Source: Gonocerus acuteangulatus (taxonomy: Eukaryota > Arthropoda > Insecta > Hemiptera > Coreidae). Taken from it: a DNA stretch of 64,000 nt. A program made the translations under genes and the position numbers. Of the stretch, positions 19,459-29,357 are shown piece after piece. Location: the NCBI GenBank assembly GCA_946811695.1, contig OX328131.1, positions 8,300,326 through 8,364,325 of the forward strand, written 5' to 3'. The notes beneath the pieces are model-generated. The model was not told the DNA's origin and did not search any database. It saw nothing but the letters and a program-made list of their open reading frames with translations. Position 1 is the stretch's first letter. Every line of letters begins with the position of its first letter.

Positions 19459-22152
19459 TTAGGTGAGTAAATTGTCTCGTGGCCACTGTCTCTTGAGCCG
19501 CCTGGGAGGATTGTCTGGTTGGGATCGGGACGATAAAGATAGACCTTCAGGATTAGGATGGTAGGACAATTTGGAGTGGAACATTTGGAAACGGGTTTTA
19601 GCAAGGTCAAGGACAAATGGAATGTTAAGGTCATTGTGAAGGGTTTTGTTTGAGACGTAGAAAGGGGCATTTACAATTTTACGGAGTACTTTTGACTGGA
19701 ATGCCTGTATTCTGTTGATGTTGGATGGTTTTGCAGAACCCCAGAGTTCAAGTCCGTATGTCCATATTGGTCGAATGATTGTTTTGTATATCGTTAATTT
19801 GTTCTGTATTGATAATTTAGATGAGGGTCCAAGTAGCCGTCTAAGTAGTCCATATCTTTTGTTCAGTTCTTGTCTTTTCAGTCTCGTGTGAGGGTTCCAT
19901 GTCAGTCGGCTGTCAAGGTATAATCCTAGATATCGAACCTCGTTGGATACTGGTAGTGGAGTGTTATTGAGATGTACAGAAGGACATGATCTCCGGTTGA
20001 GAGTGAATGTAACCTGCTTACATTTTTCCGGGTTGATTTTTACTCTCCACATTTCACACCAGTGTTGAATAGCGGTAAGATGTTCCTGCAGGTGTTGGGA
20101 TGCTACTGAGGGATCGGGGGAAGTTGATAGGATGGCAGTATCATCTGCGTAGGTTGTTAGAAGGGTTTGGGGATGTGTGGGAATATCCGCAGTGTAAAGA
20201 ATGAAAAGGAGAGGACCAATAATACTTCCTTGAGGGACTCCGGCATTTATGGGGCAGGTCGGGGAAAGAGTTGTGCCTTGCTTGACTTGAAAGGATCTGT
20301 TTGACAGGTAGGATTTGAGGATAAGGAAGTAGGTGTGTGGAAGTATTTGCTTTACTTTGTAAAGTAATCCCGGGTGCCAAACCCGATCGAATGCTTGAGC
20401 AATGTCGAGAAAGGCACTCGTGGAAAAACTCTTACGTTCAAGCGAGGAGGAAATAGCGTCTACAACTCGTAAGCACTGTTGTATAGTGGAATGATGGGAG
20501 CGGAAACCGAACTGATGGTTGGGAATTTTCTTCGAGGATTCTATGATAGGGAGGATTCTTTTATAAAGGAGTTTTTCGAATATTTTAGACATTAATGGGA
20601 GAAGGCTGATAGGTCGATAGGAAGATGGGCAATCGGGAGGTTTATAGGGTTTGGGAAAAACAATAACAACTGAGAGTTTCCAGGGATTGGGAAAATGGGT
20701 TGTTCTTAGGATTGAGTTAAACAGATATGTGAGGAATGTGATGGCCTTCTGGGGGAGTTTTTTGAGAATCGTGGAGGTGATAAGGTCATAACCAGGAGAT
20801 TTCTTAGGGAGGCGTTTGATGATGTGTTTTACTTCTGACGGAAGAAAAGCTTTGGGAGGGAGGGACAAAGGTAGAGGAGAATTCAGGTAATCTTCGATGT
20901 TTACGTCGTGGGAGGGGCTGGTTTGAGGATTAGGGGAAAATACTGTAGTTAGGTGTGTGGAGAGAAGGAGCGCCTTTTCTTCATCACTTCTGGCCCAGGT
21001 CCCATCGCTGCGTTTGAGAGGGGAAGGGATTGGGTGGAACTTTAGGATTCTACGAGTGACTGTCCACAGAGAACAGTCTTCAGTGGAGAGGGATGAAAGG
21101 TACTCGTTGAAGGATTCTGAGCGGAATTGGGATAGGGAAGATTTCAGCTGTCGTGTCAGTCTGTTGTATGCGTTTCTGTCCGAGGGATAACGGGATCTTT
21201 GCCATAGAGCTCTGGCCCGACGCTTGGCTGCAAGAAGTTCTTGGATGTGGGCTGGGAGTTGCAGTTTGGGCGGAGGAGGCAAACTTGTCCTTGGTCGGCA
21301 TGAATTGCGGGCACAGTCCTGAATAGCTCTAGTAAATTTTTCAGTGGCTTTGTCTAAGTCTGTAGGGGTTTTTAAGGGAACAGTCAGGTCTATGGAACGT
21401 TCTAAGTTAAGCTGAAATGTTTGCCAGTTGATAGGACCGGGTGTAAGGGTTGGTTGTAAAGAACGGGGTACAGGGGAGGAGAACATGGTTAGGAGAACCG
21501 CAGAATGGTCCGAGGATAGGTCGAGGAGCGATTCAATAGAAGTCGCTATACCTCCCAAGCCAGACGAGATGAAGAAATCGACTAGGTCAGGATTGCGGGA
21601 TGGGTCGGTTGGCCAGTATGTTGGAGTGTTGGGAGATATTGGACGATAATTCTGGGAGTTAAGGATATCGTAAAGGATTCTGCCACGGGAGTTAGCTGAA
21701 CGGCTTCCCCACATGGGGTGTTTCGCGTTGAAATCACCCCCGGTGAGGAAGCGGGGACCAAAGGATTGGAATATTGACAGGAATTCAGGATGGTAAATGG
21801 TGTGGTTGGGAGAACAATACACTGCGGACAGTATGATATCGAAGGGAGAAAGGGAAAGGGATATGGAAGTTACCTGCAGGCTTGCTGATGCGATACTGGA
21901 CTCCTGGTGATGCTTGATATTGCTCTTGATTAGAATTAGAGTCCCGTGCTGCGCCAGAGATGGATGATCGGTTCGATAACAGGAGTAACCCTTAACACCG
22001 AATGACATGGATTTCTTTAAGTGTGTTTCAGTTATTAAAGCAATGTCGATGTTTTTGTCAGTTAGTAAAAGTGTGAGTTCATGTCTTCTTGTAGTAAGTC
22101 CGTTGGCATTCCACAAAAGGATGGAGAGATGGGGATTATGGAAGGGTTGCAT
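19459..22152 (-). CDS. Jockey LINE ORF2, APE endonuclease and reverse transcriptase
   Basis: 897 codons, no internal stop. The N-terminal endonuclease shows LLWNANGL, ITETHL, GGDFNAKHPMWGS, NPDLVDFF and SDHSAVLL (the family's N, E, D/N, D and SDH motifs). The reverse transcriptase shows SYRPISLLPLMSKIFEKLL, FGFRSHHSTIQQ, AFLDIAQAFDRVWH, GVPQGSIIGPLLF and the catalytic TYADDTAI. The C-terminal region has the usual 'Y-G-x-E-L-W-G' (TYGLELWGSA) and 'F-Q-S-K-x-L-R' motifs. No RNase H is present, as expected for the Jockey clade. All key residues that I can recognise are present, so the product looks functional. Confidence 0.93.
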   Translation of the reverse strand: MQPFHNPHLSILLWNANGLTTRRHELTLLLTDKNIDIALITETHLKKSMSFGVKGYSCYRTDHPSLAQHGTLILIKSNIKHHQESSIASASLQVTSISLSLSPFDIILSAVYCSPNHTIYHPEFLSIFQSFGPRFLTGGDFNAKHPMWGSRSANSRGRILYDILNSQNYRPISPNTPTYWPTDPSRNPDLVDFFISSGLGGIATSIESLLDLSSDHSAVLLTMFSSPVPRSLQPTLTPGPINWQTFQLNLERSIDLTVPLKTPTDLDKATEKFTRAIQDCARNSCRPRTSLPPPPKLQLPAHIQELLAAKRRARALWQRSRYPSDRNAYNRLTRQLKSSLSQFRSESFNEYLSSLSTEDCSLWTVTRRILKFHPIPSPLKRSDGTWARSDEEKALLLSTHLTTVFSPNPQTSPSHDVNIEDYLNSPLPLSLPPKAFLPSEVKHIIKRLPKKSPGYDLITSTILKKLPQKAITFLTYLFNSILRTTHFPNPWKLSVVIVFPKPYKPPDCPSSYRPISLLPLMSKIFEKLLYKRILPIIESSKKIPNHQFGFRSHHSTIQQCLRVVDAISSSLERKSFSTSAFLDIAQAFDRVWHPGLLYKVKQILPHTYFLILKSYLSNRSFQVKQGTTLSPTCPINAGVPQGSIIGPLLFILYTADIPTHPQTLLTTYADDTAILSTSPDPSVASQHLQEHLTAIQHWCEMWRVKINPEKCKQVTFTLNRRSCPSVHLNNTPLPVSNEVRYLGLYLDSRLTWNPHTRLKRQELNKRYGLLRRLLGPSSKLSIQNKLTIYKTIIRPIWTYGLELWGSAKPSNINRIQAFQSKVLRKIVNAPFYVSNKTLHNDLNIPFVLDLAKTRFQMFHSKLSYHPNPEGLSLSSRSQPDNPPRRLKRQWPRDNLLT

Positions 22153-23476
22153 TTTGGGATTTAGGAAGGAAGTGGGCTATAAGGGTGGTCATCAGGTTTA
22201 TAAGTGGAGTGAGAAGGGTTTCGAGTTTGTTTAGAAAAGAGGAGAAAAGGATCATTGGATCTTGAGCCTGGACCTGAGGGATTTGCTTAGGTGGGGCTGG
22301 AGTAGTAGGGAATGTAGGCAGGGTTGGGGGTTGCAAAGAAGTAGTTGATGAGGTAGGAAGGGAAGATGGTTCTTGTGGTTTTGGTACGGGGGTCTGGGCT
22401 GGTGTTGGGACAGGCGGCTTCTTTTTCTGCAGCGAAGTCAGTAGAGATGAGTAGGTCACATTCGGCCTGCGGTGAGACGTATCCTGTGCTGCTGGAACGG
22501 GTGGTAGGCTGGGGAAGTGGGATGGTCCGCTGGGTGGTGAAGACTTCTTGACATCTTTTTGATGGGTGAGCTGGATTCTCTGCCTCTGCACTCGGATCGT
22601 TTTAAGCGCTTTATAGACTTCGCACCCTTTGTAGCTGGCGGTATGATTCTCGCCGCAGTTGGCGCAGCAAGGAGGTACGTCGAGTGGTTTGGGACAGTCC
22701 TTAGAGGAGTGCTCAGCCCCACATTTGACACACTTGGATTTATGATGGCAGTATGAGCGGGTATGATTGAATTCCTGGCAGTTTAGACATTGTATGACGT
22801 CACCGCGACGACGTGGTTCCTCTACTTTAATTTTTGTGTAGAGTAAATATTGTTCACGAAATATCTCTTTACTTTTTTCATTTTTTTCTAAATCTACAAA
22901 AAAGAGTGGTAGCTGCGCCTTTGTGACAGGATGCCTTACGTTGTGCGCTCTTTTGACTGAGTAGCCTTTCTTGGTGAGTTCGGTGATGATTTCTGCCGGG
23001 GGAGTTGAATGATGGAGGTGACGGATAACCACCCGGTATGTTTTATCTTCTGGGAGTTGATAGCAGTGGAAGTCAGCTTCTTTATTTTCCAGGTGATGAA
23101 TTATTTTCCTGTAGGAGTCACTATCGGAAGGTTTAATGACGATATCATTAAATCTCGCTCGGCATTCAAAGTTGTTTTCACCAACAAGACTTGTGAGAGT
23201 ACTGCATAGTTGTTTGAAGTCAGTTACTTTTCTGATATAAATATTGGGAGGTTTCGTAGGGTTTTCTTCGGAAGTGTGAATTTGCTTTGAACAGTTGCCT
23301 TGTGTCTGAGATGGCTTTTTTTGTTTAATCTTAGGGGGTGTCAATACGTCACTGGCTTTTTTGCGTAACCTTTTACGTCTCCCCGTTGCGATATTATCGA
23401 AGTCGTTGGCTGAAGTTGACTCAATGACTGTCATGTGCTGGTCGCTAGCTTCAATTGAGGACATCGTGAGCCACAA
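22136..23476 (-). CDS. Jockey LINE ORF1, gag-like nucleic-acid-binding protein
   Basis: 446 codons. The N-terminus is basic (GRRKRLRKKASDV). A central domain (about residues 85-215) resembles the PRE_C2HC / RRM-like region of Jockey Gag proteins. Residues of about 225-300 hold three CCHC-like knuckles, beginning CLNCQEFNHTRSYC, CVKCGAEHSSKDC and CANCGENHTASYKGC. The C-terminus is Pro/Ser/Thr-rich. Such proteins bind LINE RNA and carry it to the chromosome. The stop overlaps the ORF2 start by 17 bp (the ORF2 ATG lies inside the last codons), so ORF2 is probably made by reinitiation or a related mechanism. Confidence 0.88.
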   Translation of the reverse strand: MWLTMSSIEASDQHMTVIESTSANDFDNIATGRRKRLRKKASDVLTPPKIKQKKPSQTQGNCSKQIHTSEENPTKPPNIYIRKVTDFKQLCSTLTSLVGENNFECRARFNDIVIKPSDSDSYRKIIHHLENKEADFHCYQLPEDKTYRVVIRHLHHSTPPAEIITELTKKGYSVKRAHNVRHPVTKAQLPLFFVDLEKNEKSKEIFREQYLLYTKIKVEEPRRRGDVIQCLNCQEFNHTRSYCHHKSKCVKCGAEHSSKDCPKPLDVPPCCANCGENHTASYKGCEVYKALKTIRVQRQRIQLTHQKDVKKSSPPSGPSHFPSLPPVPAAQDTSHRRPNVTYSSLLTSLQKKKPPVPTPAQTPVPKPQEPSSLPTSSTTSLQPPTLPTFPTTPAPPKQIPQVQAQDPMILFSSFLNKLETLLTPLINLMTTLIAHFLPKSQNATLP

Positions 23477-23479
23477 TAA

Positions 23480-23542
<63 letters not shown>

Positions 23543-23544
<2 letters not shown>

Positions 23545-23632
23545 GTCGTCCCGGGCAGCCTCGAACCCGAGTGCTTGCAGCTTGGAGAATCGAACGCTAC
23601 CACTGAGCCAAGGAGGCTGCTGGAGATACTAA
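23543..23632 (-). other. tRNA-like sequence upstream of LINE ORF1
   Basis: Read on the minus strand: CCTCCTTGGCTCAGTGGTAG (box A-like), an anticodon-arm-like segment, and CTCGGGTTCGAGGCTGCCC (box B-like), followed by a run of about 60 T and then the ORF1 start. It is either part of the LINE's 5' region, where it could give an internal Pol III promoter, or a SINE head inserted there. The T run would end Pol III transcription. Not a normal tRNA gene, as no acceptor stem closes. Confidence 0.5.
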
Positions 23633-23949
23633 CTGTAGCGCAGGGTGTAGTATCTGGATTTCTGAAGGAGTGACGACAGCCTCTCCGTCAGGTGAGTGCA
23701 GGAGCACCCCCACCACTAGCCTCAGCTAGGGTAAAGGCCTACAAACTGTAGGAAATGAGTGTTTTTTACTCACTATTTTAGCAGTGATCTGGTTGATGAA
23801 ATTCCTTCAAACTTCACCGTAATGTTCACTAGTAGATCAACTACCACTGAGTCACTTTTCATAAACGAGGATCACCTCGAACCACTTCAAAAACACTCGT
23901 TTAACGGAGCTAGAAAAACTGCTGTGACATAGGCTATACCTGGGACACT

Positions 23950-24157
23950 ACTATTTAAATTTTAACGTCCATTATTATTAACTAAGAATTTTTGGATGGG
24001 TTATCTATGTTACCACCCTTTTATAGCCAGGATAGGGCTGATGCCTATTCTTTTTTCTAAAGAAAAGCCACTACCCCATAGTGGGAATCAAACCCACGAC
24101 CTTTGGCACAGAGTGTTAAATTCTTACGCCTTAACTCTCACGGCCACCGGGCCTCCG
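23950..24157 (-). mobile_element. tRNA-derived SINE, family S2
   Basis: Reverse complement of the S2 consensus with tail GGACGTTAAAATTTAAAT, TATCCTGGCTATAAA and head GGAGGCCCGGTGGCCGTGAG. It abuts the Jockey 5' end on one side and the Helentron-like element on the other. Confidence 0.82.
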
Positions 24158-24286
24158 TATGACTTTTAGCACTTTCCTCCGAAGGAAAGTAGCTATTGAG
24201 GTTGGACTCATGACGGAATTTTTGAAAAATTTCTTCAAATCTTTATCGATCCTACCTAGTAGACACCGAAAATGACCCCCGTTAAA

Positions 24287-24287
<1 letters not shown>

Positions 24288-24346
<59 letters not shown>
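24288..24346. repeat. (TA)n microsatellite
   Basis: About 29 TA units within the HA element. Similar tracts occur at 39571-39602, 40690-40760, 51099-51219, 52849-52902 and 54893-54936, mostly inside Helentron-like elements. Confidence 0.9.
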
Positions 24347-24354
<8 letters not shown>

Positions 24355-24469
24355 CTGTTAACACGATAGCGCCCAGAGTTTTAGTTTTTTCGTCACGAAA
24401 CTTGGTATATAGCATTCAATTATCAAACGATTGAACGAGTTCGTTAACCACCAAAGTCGGTCCGCCGGA

Positions 24470-25205
24470 AGGGGGGGGGGTTTACCCCGAACCCAAAACA
24501 CTAATTTGACGATGTCAGCCGTAATATTGGTTATATTTCAACGAAACTTGGTATTCGTAGTGGTAATATAGAGAGAAAAGTGAGATATAAAAATGAACTA
24601 GATCGGTTCATTAGAAGGGGGGGTTTACTCCGGGCCCACAATACCAATTCGCCACTACCAGCCGTGATTTTTGGTATATTTCGACGAAACTCGGTATTTG
24701 TAGTGGAAATCCACAGGTAAATATGTGTTGTAAAAATAAACTAAATCGGTTCATTAGGAGGGGGGTTTACTCCGGACCCACAATACCAATTCACCACTAC
24801 CAGCCGTGATTTTTGGTATATTTCAACGAAACTTGGTATTCGTAGTGGTAATATAGAGAGAAAAGTGAGATATAAAAATGAACTAAATCGGTTCATTAGA
24901 AGGGGGGGGGGTTTACTCCGGACCCACAATATCAATTCGCCACTACCAGCCTTGATTTTTGGTATATTTCGACGAAACTCGGTATTCGTAGTGGTAATCC
25001 ACAGGTAAATATGTGTTGTAAAAATAAACTAAATCGGTTCATTAGAAGGGGGGGTTTACTCCGGACCCAAATTACTAATATACTCATACCGGTCGTAATT
25101 ACTGCTGTATTGTAACAAAACGCGGTATACGTCGTGGGTAACTCATGAGAAAGAAGTTTTGTAAAAATGAGCTGAATCGGTCAATCGGAAAGCGGGGGTT
25201 TAATT
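24470..25205. repeat. Tandem repeat of about 144 bp, five units
   Basis: Each unit has a G run and GGTTTACTCCGGACCCA, CCACTACCAGCCGTGATTTT, and CGAAACTTGGTATTCGTAGT. Unit starts are near 24481, 24624, 24767, 24911 and 25064. The repeat lies inside the HA element. Two or three diverged units are also in the copy at 50398-51344. Confidence 0.8.
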
Positions 25206-25639
25206 TGTAATATATTTCAATAGAAAAGCTCGCCAGACGTAGGTTCACAAAGCCGGCGCAAGGAGCGCTTTCTACCACTAGAGTGACTGTATCCTGTTCC
25301 TGCGTTAGATCAAAATTCGATAATATGAGGTTTTTTGTATTTATTACGTAGTGTAATAGGTACCATGTGTAAACATAACTCTGGAAGCAAATTAATAATT
25401 GATCAGTTACTCATTACAAATTTAAAAGAGAACTATTCATGTATTCATGTTTTATTTTATTTATGTAGGATATTTTAAGCAAATGGTTCTGGAAAGCAGT
25501 CTACACTACCCAAATTCTGAGGAAAGTGCTTAGTTATGCAGCTCCTGCGTGACGGACTTTTTTTTGAATGAATAAAAACAATTAATTAGGTAGGTGGTTT
25601 CTGTGATGAACTAGGCGCACGGCAGTGCGCCAGGCCAAG

Positions 25640-26800
25640 TTCCGGCCTAAGCATACTGTGTCACACAGTATGCTTAGGCCAGAACACACAGCCTGTGTGT
25701 ATATTACAGGCGGTCTTAGAGCCGATATTTACCCTCTCATAACTTTCAACCAGGTAAAGATAAAGTTATAACATTTTACAGAGGTATTATACTACTAGAT
25801 GTGAGTAAAACTGGAAATTTTCATAATTCTACATCAAATAGATCCTGAGATATAAGCGATCGAAAATCGGGATTTATAGGACTCACTCACTCACTGACTC
25901 ATCAAAATTATTAGGCACTTCCCATGATGGTAGAGAAGTGAAATTTTGCATGAAGATAGATATGAAGACGTTATTAAAGGAAAAAATCGCGGAAAGTTGT
26001 GTTTGACTCCGCTTCCGGGGCGGGGGCGTTCCAGTTTTGTACTTCCTTCGGAAACCCATCATTCCGTCCGAAACCCATGATGTGGGGTATCAAATGAATT
26101 GTCTCGTTATGAAGAACCTATATTTGATGTTTTAAGAAACAATTAGACGCATATAGGCTCGGTAAAAATCGTATACCAGCTGTATGTCTGTATGTTTGTC
26201 CTCTTACAAATCCGTACCTTTTGACCGATTTTAACCAAACTTGGGACACAGATGGGTCTTGATACGGGGAGAATCATAGGCTAGGTTAAATTGTCTATAA
26301 GCTGTCTGTCTGTTTGTTCCTTATACAAATACACACCGTTTGACCGATTTTGACAAAATTTGACACACATGTCGGTCTTTATCCGGGTAGTGTCATAGGC
26401 TAGTCAAAATCGTCTATCACCTGTCTGTCTGCATGTTTGTTCCTTACACAAATTCACACCATTTGACCGATTTTGACCAAACTTGGCACACAGGTAGGCC
26501 TTGGTCCGGGGAATGCACTAGGCTAGGTAAAAAAGGTCTTTCAGCTGTCTGTCTGTATGTTTGTTCCTTATACAAATTCACACCGTTTGGCCTATTTAGA
26601 TCAAACTTGGCACGCAGGTAGGTCTTGATACGGGAGTGTCATATTACCTATGACGTTTTGTACTTTTTGTTCCATCGAAATGCCATCATTTCTTCTGAAA
26701 CCCATCATGTGGGGTATCAAATGAATCGTCTTGGTAAGGAGATCCTATATTTGATGTTTTAAAAAACATTTCGACGCATCTTAACAAAAACAGTTGTGAC
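25640..26800. repeat. Dispersed repeat with 122-bp tandem units
   Basis: Four units of about 122 bp (26160-26640) share CTGTCTGTATGTTTGTTCCTTA and TTTGACCGATTTTGACCAAA. On each side lies a diverged copy of a block with ACCCATGATGTGGGGTATCA and ATATTTGATGTTTTAA (26060-26150 and 26690-26780). Its left part (TTTTACAGAGGTATTATACT, ACTCACTCACTCACTGACTC) recurs in reverse complement at 30520-30670. The nature is unknown; possibly a non-autonomous rolling-circle or DNA element. Confidence 0.7.
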
Positions 26801-27327
26801 TTCTTTCTTAAATGTAGTAAATGAAGTCGTAGAGGTTCACTGCATAATATACTTCAAAGCAGATACCAAGTTTTTCAAAGTCGAGCCATCTATATTACAA
26901 AGTTTAGGATCACAAACCCAAAATGTATCGTCCTAGTTCTTATATTTTTCTTGAAGGCCTTCTGCACTTTCCCTATTGTGATCTTTATCCTCGGGATAAG
27001 GTTCCTGTGTTTTACAGTGTAATAGTTTAGTTAAGAGAGCAATCAATTTGTCCTCTAGAGTAATGTCATCTGGAAGAGCTTCTAACTTTTCTAGTCTAGT
27101 GATTAGATGTATGTAGGTTGATTATTGGTATCAAATATCAAGCAGTAAGGAGAACCTTATGCAGAATCCAAAGACTTTGGTTTTATATGAAGTACAAAAG
27201 CCAATAGGTATGGGGCAACTAAATTCTATTTAATACTTAGAAAAAAGTAATGCCAAGTTTAAGAATATACCTGGTTGAGGAAAGTGATATTTTATTAACT
27301 GGATATAAGTATCCTCAAGATCAAAAT

Positions 27328-27559
27328 ACGATAATATGAGGTTTTTTGTATTTATTACGTAGTGCAGTAGGTACCATGTGTAAACATAACTCTGGAAGCA
27401 AATTAATAATTGATCAGTTACTCATAACAAAATTAAAAGAGAACTATTCATGTTTTTATTTTATTTATGTAGAATATTTTAAGCAAATTGTTCTGGAAAG
27501 CAGTCTACACTACCCAAATTCTGAGGAAGTGCTTAGTTATGCAGCTCCTGCGTGACGGA
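27328..27559 (-). repeat. 5' portion of an HA-type Helentron-like element
   Basis: Near-identical to 25320-25556: CGATAATATGAGGTTTTTTG, TAGGTACCATGTGTAAACAT, CAGTCTACACTACCCAAATT, ending in GCTCCTGCGTGACGGA. No 3' hairpin follows, so it is a truncated copy. Confidence 0.8.
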
Positions 27560-27681
27560 CTTTTGTATAAAAATGAAGATGAAGTTAAGGTCACATTCTT
27601 ACCCTCCTGGACCTTCCCCATATGCCAGTTAATTATAATGGATGCTCAAAATTTAAATAAATAATGATCTATTGTATAAAT

Positions 27682-28257
27682 TTAATCCCCTTATACCAAC
27701 TGGAAGAGTTTACACACAGAAAATGATACTCAAACATCAAATGAAGCTTTGCAGGATAAGACATAAGCTACTCAGCATTAATCCCGTTACACCAACTGGA
27801 AGAGGTTACACACAGAAAATGATACTCAAACATCAAATGAAGCTTTGCAGGATAAGACATAAGCTACTCAGCATTAATCCCGTTATACCAACTGGAAGAG
27901 TTTACAGACAGAAAATGATACTCAAACATCAAATGAAGCTTTGCAGGATAAGACATAAGCTACTCAGCATTAATCCCGTTATACCAACTGGAAGAGGTTA
28001 CACACAGAAAATGATACTCAAACATCAAATGAAGCTTTGCAGGATAAGACATAAGCTACTCAGCATTAATCCCGTTACACCAACTGGAAGAGGTTACACA
28101 CAGAAAATGATATCAAACATCAAATGAAGCTTTGCAGGATAAGACATAAGCTACTCAGCATTGATCCCGTTACACCAACTGGAAGAGGTTACACACAGAA
28201 AATGATACTCAAACATCAAATGAAGCTTTGCAGGATAAGACATAAGCTACTCAGCAT
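27682..28257. repeat. 96-bp minisatellite, six units
   Basis: The unit contains CCAACTGGAAGAGGTTACAC, AGAAAATGATACTCAAACAT and GATAAGACATAAGCTACTCA. The length is a multiple of three, so the array reads open as a 32-residue periodic peptide, interrupted at 28110 by a lost base. I see no sign that it is translated. Units differ at very few sites, so amplification is recent. Confidence 0.9.
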
Positions 28258-28344
28258 GACTTTTCATCTCCTTAAAGTAGTTTTGTTGATGAAGAAGAGT
28301 AAAATATTGTTTAAGGTTTGTTATTAGACAATGTTTATTTATTT

Positions 28345-28440
28345 AAACTTTAACGTCTATTATTATTAACTAAGAATTTTAGGATGGGTTGTCTTTAGGT
28401 TACCACCCTTTTCTAGCCAGGATAGGGCTGATGTATTTTC
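28345..28440 (-). mobile_element. SINE S2, 3' half (split by MITE)
   Basis: Reverse complement of the S2 tail and body (AACGTCTATTATTATTAACT, TATCCTGGCTAGAAA). It stops at 28440, where a foldback MITE starts. The 5' half continues at 29241. Confidence 0.85.
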
Positions 28441-29041
28441 GGTAAAAATGCAGTTTCACGCCCTCCAAACCGATTTCTTTCAAATTTTGTACAATAACGT
28501 ATTTTGATGCACTAAACACGAATACGATAAAAAAAAAAACCGTCGGATTTAACTAGGAAAGAAGTTATTAAGCGCTAAAGTTCACTGTTATGCAGGTTAT
28601 GAGAGCTATTAATTATAGCGAGTTGGACTGACTGGGGTTTTGTTATCTTCTTGAGCGAGCGGAAACGCATAGCACGTATGCCCTTAAGCGACAGGTGAGG
28701 ATGCCCTTAAAATTAACAATATTTTCGAATAAATGGTTTCTGAACATTTCAAATGAGAGTTCTCTGTTTCCCAATGTTACATATCTGCGCATGCGCGTGT
28801 TTACAAATACGCTGATGATGCCTAGTTTTATAACCTTCCTAACTTTATTGCTTAATATTATATTCTATTAATTTTAGCGTGTTGGATTGACTGGGGTTTT
28901 GTTATCTTCTTGAGCGAGCGTAGCGAGCGGAAACGTATAGCATGTATGCCTTAAAGTAGTCATTTATGCCTTAAAGTCGTCACAAATTTAGTTGTTTACA
29001 TTAGGTCTCATCGGCGCTAATCACCTAGATGTAGATGCGCC

Positions 29042-29119
<78 letters not shown>

Positions 29120-29240
29120 TCTTTCCTAGTTAAATCCGAAGTTTTTTTTTTTATCGTGTTCGTGTTTAGGGCATCAAAATAAGTTATTGTGCAAAATTTG
29201 AAAGAAATCGGTTTGGAGGGCGTGAAACTGCATTTTTACC
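28441..29240. mobile_element. Foldback MITE family MA, copy 1
   Basis: Ends GGTAAAAATGCAGTTTCACG and its complement form inverted repeats of more than 100 bp (GCCCTCCAAACCGATTTCTT present in both arms). An 8-bp target duplication GTATTTTC lies at 28433-28440 and 29241-29248. The insertion split an S2 SINE. The core contains GTTGGATTGACTGGGGTTTT and CTTGAGCGAGCGTAGCGAGC. A 77-bp A run near the right arm is the tail of an inserted S1 SINE relic. The superfamily is unclear: 8-bp duplications occur in hAT, P and others, but the ends are not typical hAT. Confidence 0.88.
29004..29117 (+). mobile_element. Internally deleted S1 SINE inside the MITE
   Basis: Only the first bases (GGTCTC) and the last part (TCGGCGCTAATCACCTAGAT, GTAGATGCGCCGT) of the S1 family remain, followed by a run of about 75 A. 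The junction removes roughly 130 bp of the SINE. Confidence 0.7.
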
Positions 29241-29357
29241 GTATTTTCTTTTTTCAAGAGAAAAGCCACCACCCCATAGTGGGTATCGAACCCACGACCC
29301 TTGGCACAGAGTGTTAAGTGCTCACACCTTGACACCGGTGGCACCGGGCCTTCCATT
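29241..29357 (-). mobile_element. SINE S2, 5' half (split by MITE)
   Basis: Continues the SINE broken at 28440: self-complementary TTTTCTTTTTTC/GAGAAAAG tract, box-B-like sequence (complement of GGGTATCGAACCCACGA) and the CCCGGTGCCAC head. Confidence 0.85.

Larger units (their letters stand above)
19240..23949 (-). mobile_element. Full-length Jockey-type LINE
   Basis: Minus-strand order: 5' region (23949-23477), ORF1 (23476-22136), ORF2 (22152-19459), 3' UTR and a poly(A) tail, seen as T at 19239-19260. Both ORFs are open over their whole length, which suggests recent insertion and possible activity. It lies upstream of the first visible exon of the WSC-GH16 gene, on the same strand, directly beside an S2 SINE at its 5' side. 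TATTTAAA on both sides may be the target duplication, but part of it belongs to the SINE tail. Confidence 0.9.
24166..25556 (-). mobile_element. Helentron-like rolling-circle element, family HA, long form
   Basis: On the minus strand it starts TCCGTCACGCAGGAGCTGC. Shortly inside is TAAGCACTTTCCTC, and it ends with a hairpin (ACTTTCC/GGAAAGT) followed by TGCTAA; the 3' sequence is the inverted counterpart of the subterminal motif. A second copy on the plus strand lies at 50398-51344. Between the ends are five units of about 144 bp (24481-25200) and a (TA)n tract at 24288-24346. This layout (subterminal inverted repeats, tandem repeats, microsatellite, 3' hairpin) matches non-autonomous Helentrons. 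No coding capacity. Confidence 0.65.

Noticed and set aside
20957..21649. Plus-strand frames within the Jockey LINE
   Set aside because: Antisense shadows of ORF2.
27672..28327. Open frames of 151 and 67 codons with a 32-residue repeat
   Set aside because: They follow from a 96-bp minisatellite whose length is a multiple of three. One lost base breaks the frame, and there is no other gene signal.
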